Origin: an uncultured cyanobacterium
GTDB taxonomy: Bacteria; Cyanobacteriota; Cyanobacteriia; PCC-6307; Cyanobiaceae
Reading direction: 5' to 3'
DNA: 7,366 nucleotides
Assembly: GCA_903831165.1 (NCBI GenBank)
Contig: CAIKWV010000637.1
Location: 1 to 7,366 of the forward strand
A model generated the notes under the pieces. The model was not told the DNA's origin, did no database searches, and saw nothing but the letters and a program-made list of their open reading frames with translations. Below are positions 4,592-7,366 of this stretch, in pieces. Every line of letters starts with the position of its first letter. Position 1 is the first letter of the stretch. A program made the position numbers and the translations under genes.

Positions 4592-6141
4592 GCCCGGGTC
4601 CGCTGTTCAATAACCTGTTGCTGGTGGCCGATCACCAGCAACAGCAGGCTGATCGCGCCAAGCAATCCCACCACTAGGGCTGCCACAAGCAGGGTGCCCG
4701 CCAGGCCACTGGCGTAGGTATCGGTCATCACCTGGATGGCCTTGTCCGGCAAGCCTTTGGCATGACCCAGCATGCCGCTGCCCAGGGCCGCCCGCACCTT
4801 GGCTTCGAGTTCGGAACTCCAAACGGTTGTGGAGCCCAGCTTCAGCACCTGTTGATGCAAGTTGGCAGATCCGAAGCCGTCCACCATGGCGCCGCTGGCG
4901 GCGAAACCCAAGGCGAAGCCAAACTGTCCGGTGGTGGTGCGGAAGGCCGTTACGGGGCCGAGAGAGCCCGGCGGAGCCTCCTGGACGAACAACGCCGACT
5001 GGGGCACGGCGATCAAGGCCAGTCCACTGCCCACCAGCACCATCGGCATCACCAGGGAGCCATAGGAGCTGTCGGCGCGGATCGCGGCAAACCACAGCAG
5101 CCCGAGCACGAGAATCACGATGCCACCAGCCATCAGCTGGGTGGTGCGGCGACTTGCCCCCATCAGCCGGCCCGCGGGCACAGCGCCAACGGCAAAACAA
5201 ACGAGCAGGGGGAGCTGGGCCAGGGCAACCTGACTGGTGCTGAAGTGCTGCACCAGCTGCCAGAAGTTGCTCGTCTGAAGCTGCACCACGGCCCAGGCGA
5301 AGTTAGACGCGATGCCGCTCACGATCGCCGCAGTGAAGCAACCACGGCGGTACAGCGCAACCGGGAAGATCGGCTCCTGACGGCTGCGCTCGATCAGCAG
5401 ATGGACGCCGAACAGCACCACCCCAGACAGGCTGGGCACCAGGAACTGGGGCGAGGTGAAACCCTTGGCTGCGTGACTCACACCGGTGAGAAAAAGCACC
5501 ATCGCCCCAGCGATGCTGACCAGCCCTGGCCAATCGGCCCTGAGCTTGGGGTTGGCGGGCATCTCAGGCAACAGCACGGGCAGAAACGGCAGACAGAGCG
5601 CCGCGAGCAGGGGCACCAGGCCCAGGGCCAGGCGCCAGCTGTGATTGGCCAACAGGCCACCGATGAGCGAGGCGGCGATGAAGCCAGTGATGGTCAAGAG
5701 GTGCCACACGCCCAAAGCCTTGCCCAGCTGGTCGGGACGGCTCACGACGCCGACGACTGCAAAGGACAGCACGAGCACGGCACCGACGGCGATGCCCGCC
5801 ACGGCACGACCCAACAGAAACAGGCCCGCATCGGGCGCCGCCATGGCGATCCCATCGCCGGCAATGAGCATCAGCAAGGCGGCCATCAACACCTGACGCC
5901 GCTCCAGGCGATCGCCGAGAAAGCCCATCAGCAACACGGTGGCCGCCTGAGCCAGGGTGGAGATGCTGGCTGCCAGGGACAGCGTGGCGCCCTGCATCTC
6001 AAAGGCTTGACCGGCCTTGACAAGGACTGTGTTGGCTACGCTCGGATCGATTAGTTGCAGGCTGGCCAAAACGCCGAGGAAGGGCACCGCCAGGGCTCGG
6101 GTGGGTTGAGCTTTCATGGGGTGGTCAATCAAGGTGGTCAT
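4588..6141 (-). CDS. DHA2-type MFS transporter (14 TM, drug/proton antiporter-like)
   Basis: From ATG 6139-6141 the protein has 517 residues with many hydrophobic helices, fitting the 14-TM DHA2 (QacA/SmvA-like) family of proton-driven exporters in the inner membrane. Motif A, GFLGDRLERRQVL (73-85), sits between TM2 and TM3. TM1 carries IDPSVANTVL (31-40), a degenerate form of the family's 'LDxTIVNVALP'. A TM4-5 region (GRAVAGIAVGAV, 111-122) and a long periplasmic loop near 424-468 before the last helix are also typical. Substrate cannot be read from sequence. The start is uncertain: in-frame ATG 6204 (538 residues), TTG 6219 and ATG 6117 (509 residues) also exist, and none has a clear Shine-Dalgarno sequence. 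I prefer 6141 for family length. It lies 116 bases downstream of the glucosidase gene on the same strand and may be co-transcribed. Its stop overlaps that of DUF2252. Confidence 0.88.
   Translation of the reverse strand: MTTLIDHPMKAQPTRALAVPFLGVLASLQLIDPSVANTVLVKAGQAFEMQGATLSLAASISTLAQAATVLLMGFLGDRLERRQVLMAALLMLIAGDGIAMAAPDAGLFLLGRAVAGIAVGAVLVLSFAVVGVVSRPDQLGKALGVWHLLTITGFIAASLIGGLLANHSWRLALGLVPLLAALCLPFLPVLLPEMPANPKLRADWPGLVSIAGAMVLFLTGVSHAAKGFTSPQFLVPSLSGVVLFGVHLLIERSRQEPIFPVALYRRGCFTAAIVSGIASNFAWAVVQLQTSNFWQLVQHFSTSQVALAQLPLLVCFAVGAVPAGRLMGASRRTTQLMAGGIVILVLGLLWFAAIRADSSYGSLVMPMVLVGSGLALIAVPQSALFVQEAPPGSLGPVTAFRTTTGQFGFALGFAASGAMVDGFGSANLHQQVLKLGSTTVWSSELEAKVRAALGSGMLGHAKGLPDKAIQVMTDTYASGLAGTLLVAALVVGLLGAISLLLLVIGHQQQVIEQRTRA
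5907..5916. repeat. HIP1 palindrome
   Basis: GGCGATCGCC contains the cyanobacterial highly iterated palindrome GCGATCGC (5908-5915) with its usual flanking G and C. It lies within the MFS coding sequence, as HIP1 copies often do. It is the only perfect copy I found in the window and mildly supports a cyanobacterial origin. Confidence 0.7.
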
Positions 6142-6257
6142 CAGCAGCAGTGGCTTGCCGGCATTGGGGCCAGGTGCGCCATAACGCACGAGACGCACGA
6201 TCATGCGCTGAAGAATCAACTTCGCATGCAGCGTCAGGACAACTGGGCAGCTCTGAC
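6142..6257 (-). other. Gap between glucosidase and MFS genes, with open frame and small repeats
   Basis: The MFS frame stays open through most of this gap (to TTG 6219, with ATG 6204), so part of it may be coding. Translated from 6204, it contains VRYGAPG, which resembles the N-terminus of fumarylacetoacetate hydrolase-family proteins. At DNA level, GTGCG (6174-6178) and CGCAC (6185-6189) form an inverted repeat, and ACGCACGA occurs twice in tandem (6184-6200). No terminator is present, which allows read-through from the glucosidase gene. Confidence 0.4.
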
Positions 6258-7366
6258 TCAGCGGTCGCCCTGGTGCACAGAAGGCGCTGGTCCCGTAGGG
6301 CCACGGGCCAACAGGCTTTCCTGGGTATTAACAGCGAAATAGTGGGTCAAATTCACGACCAGACCACTCCAGCCGGTCTGGTGGCTGGCGCCAATGCCGG
6401 CCCCATTGTCACCATGAAAGTACTCATAAAACAGGAGATAATCCTGCCAGTTCGGGTCGCTCTGGAAGGTATGCTGGTTGCCAAAGACTGGTCTTAGACC
6501 TTCAGCATTGCGTGTAAAAATTGAGACGAGCCTGTGGGCTAGTTGCTCGGCGATCTCATAGAGGTTTGCCAACTGGCCGCTGCCGGTTGGGAATTCAACC
6601 TGGAAGTCGTTGCCGTAATAACAGAAGTAGACAATCAAGGAGCGAACAATCATGACGTTGACTGGCATCCAGATCGGACCGCGCCAATTGCTATTGCCGC
6701 CGAACAGGCCCGAATCGGACTCAGCCGGCAGGTATTGGACAACGAACTCCTGGTGATTATGGGAAAAGCGATAGGGCTCGCTTTCGTGCCGTTTTGAGAT
6801 CGAGCGAATGCCAAAGTCTCCGAGGAACTCATCGGGATCTAGCATGATCTTCAGCACGCGGCGAAGGTTGCTCTCATCAAGAGCCGACATCATGTGCCGG
6901 TCGGCATACCCCTTGAGTCTCACATCGTGAAAAGAGCTGCGTAGATCTGGAAATTTATCCTGGAAACGAAGTAGCAGATCGCTGAGCTCAGGCAGCCTCT
7001 CCATGACATCTTGCTCGAACACCTGGACGGCACACAGGGGAATTAGTCCGACCATCGACCTGACTTTCAGGCGTGTTGAGCTGCCGTCGTTTTTGCGGAG
7101 TACATCATAGAAAAAGCCATCCTGCTCATCCCACATGCTCGCGCTCGCATTGCGATTGACCATTGCATGGGCGATTGAGAGATAATGCCTCATGAACTTG
7201 GCTGGGTATTCGCGATAGGTATTATCTTTTCGGGCCAGCTCCACAGAGATTTGCACCATGGTTTGGGCAAAAAGCGCCATCCACGCTGTGCCATCGGCTT
7301 GCTCCAGGCTGCCGCCCATCTCTGGTGATTCAGTGCGGTCAAAAATGCCAATATTATCGAGACCGA
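6258..7366 (-). CDS. GH63/MGH1-type glucosidase, C-terminal part
   Basis: The frame is open to the right edge, so the N-terminus is missing; 368 residues and a partial codon are seen, against roughly 850-900 for full bacterial members as I recall them. Recognisable segments, numbered within the fragment: GLDNIGIFDRTE (1-12), LEQADGTAWMA (20-30), MWDEQDGFFYDVL (77-89), GDFGIRSIS (182-190), NWRGPIWMPVN (226-236) and GDNGAGIGASHQTGWSGLV (318-336). The W-R-G-P-I-W and Q-T-G-W motifs are typical of the (alpha/alpha)6 barrel of GH63-like enzymes (glucosidase, mannosyl/glucosylglycerate hydrolase types). The likely role is inverting hydrolysis of an alpha-glucosidic bond, possibly in compatible-solute or storage-sugar turnover; the exact substrate cannot be told. 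After the QTGW motif the protein has a tail ending in a Gly/Pro-rich stretch. Base composition is markedly more AT-rich than in the neighbouring MFS gene. The annotated family is secure, the substrate not. Confidence 0.87.
   Translation of the reverse strand, partial: GLDNIGIFDRTESPEMGGSLEQADGTAWMALFAQTMVQISVELARKDNTYREYPAKFMRHYLSIAHAMVNRNASASMWDEQDGFFYDVLRKNDGSSTRLKVRSMVGLIPLCAVQVFEQDVMERLPELSDLLLRFQDKFPDLRSSFHDVRLKGYADRHMMSALDESNLRRVLKIMLDPDEFLGDFGIRSISKRHESEPYRFSHNHQEFVVQYLPAESDSGLFGGNSNWRGPIWMPVNVMIVRSLIVYFCYYGNDFQVEFPTGSGQLANLYEIAEQLAHRLVSIFTRNAEGLRPVFGNQHTFQSDPNWQDYLLFYEYFHGDNGAGIGASHQTGWSGLVVNLTHYFAVNTQESLLARGPTGPAPSVHQGDR

Noticed and set aside
4762..6054. 430-codon + strand open frame opposite the MFS gene
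   Set aside because: Gln/His/Gly-rich translation typical of an antisense shadow over a high-GC membrane protein gene; the - strand frame has clear transmembrane helices and motif A.

Overview
The window looks like picocyanobacterial DNA of the high-GC Synechococcus/Cyanobium type. The evidence is a broken DUF1651 gene (a family I associate with that group), a small four-cysteine protein of a kind I recall from the same organisms, one perfect extended HIP1 palindrome (GGCGATCGCC), and short genes separated by loose intergenic DNA. The assignment rests on family recognition, not on any search.

Left part (1-2575). This is a patchwork of small accessory genes on the + strand. It opens with the last 32 codons of a ribbon-helix-helix (CopG/BrnA-type) antitoxin. 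A two-gene unit follows: an 84-residue four-cysteine protein whose stop overlaps the start of a DUF1651 gene (ATGA), and the DUF1651 gene carries an in-frame TAG at codon 37. A good intrinsic terminator closes this unit. Next come a 95-residue membrane protein whose -10-like box lies so close to its ATG that the mRNA may be leaderless, and a 71-residue basic protein of unknown function behind a strongly structured leader. The 668 bases from 1908 to 2575 hold two terminator hairpins, a tiny ORF with a perfect Shine-Dalgarno sequence, and no gene I can recognise.

Middle (2576-6257). A DUF4236 protein (- strand) and a DUF2252 protein (+ strand) are transcribed divergently from a 168-base gap. 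The DUF2252 gene converges on a 14-TM DHA2-type MFS exporter (- strand), and both genes take their stop codons from a single CTAG palindrome. In the DUF2252 protein, motifs resembling a kinase/aminoglycoside-phosphotransferase catalytic loop and metal-binding motif come first, and a glycine-rich loop plus lysine come later. This suggests a circularly permuted kinase-like fold.

Right part (6258-7366). This holds the C-terminal 368 residues of a GH63/MGH1-type glucosidase (- strand, running off the window). It is clearly more AT-rich than its neighbours. The MFS gene lies just downstream on the same strand and could be co-transcribed with it. I see no CRISPR array, tRNA, rRNA, insertion sequence or phage module, and no coherent multi-gene pathway. 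The most promising leads are the permuted kinase-like DUF2252 protein, the single-stop DUF1651 gene, and several unexplained RNA-like hairpins in the left half.
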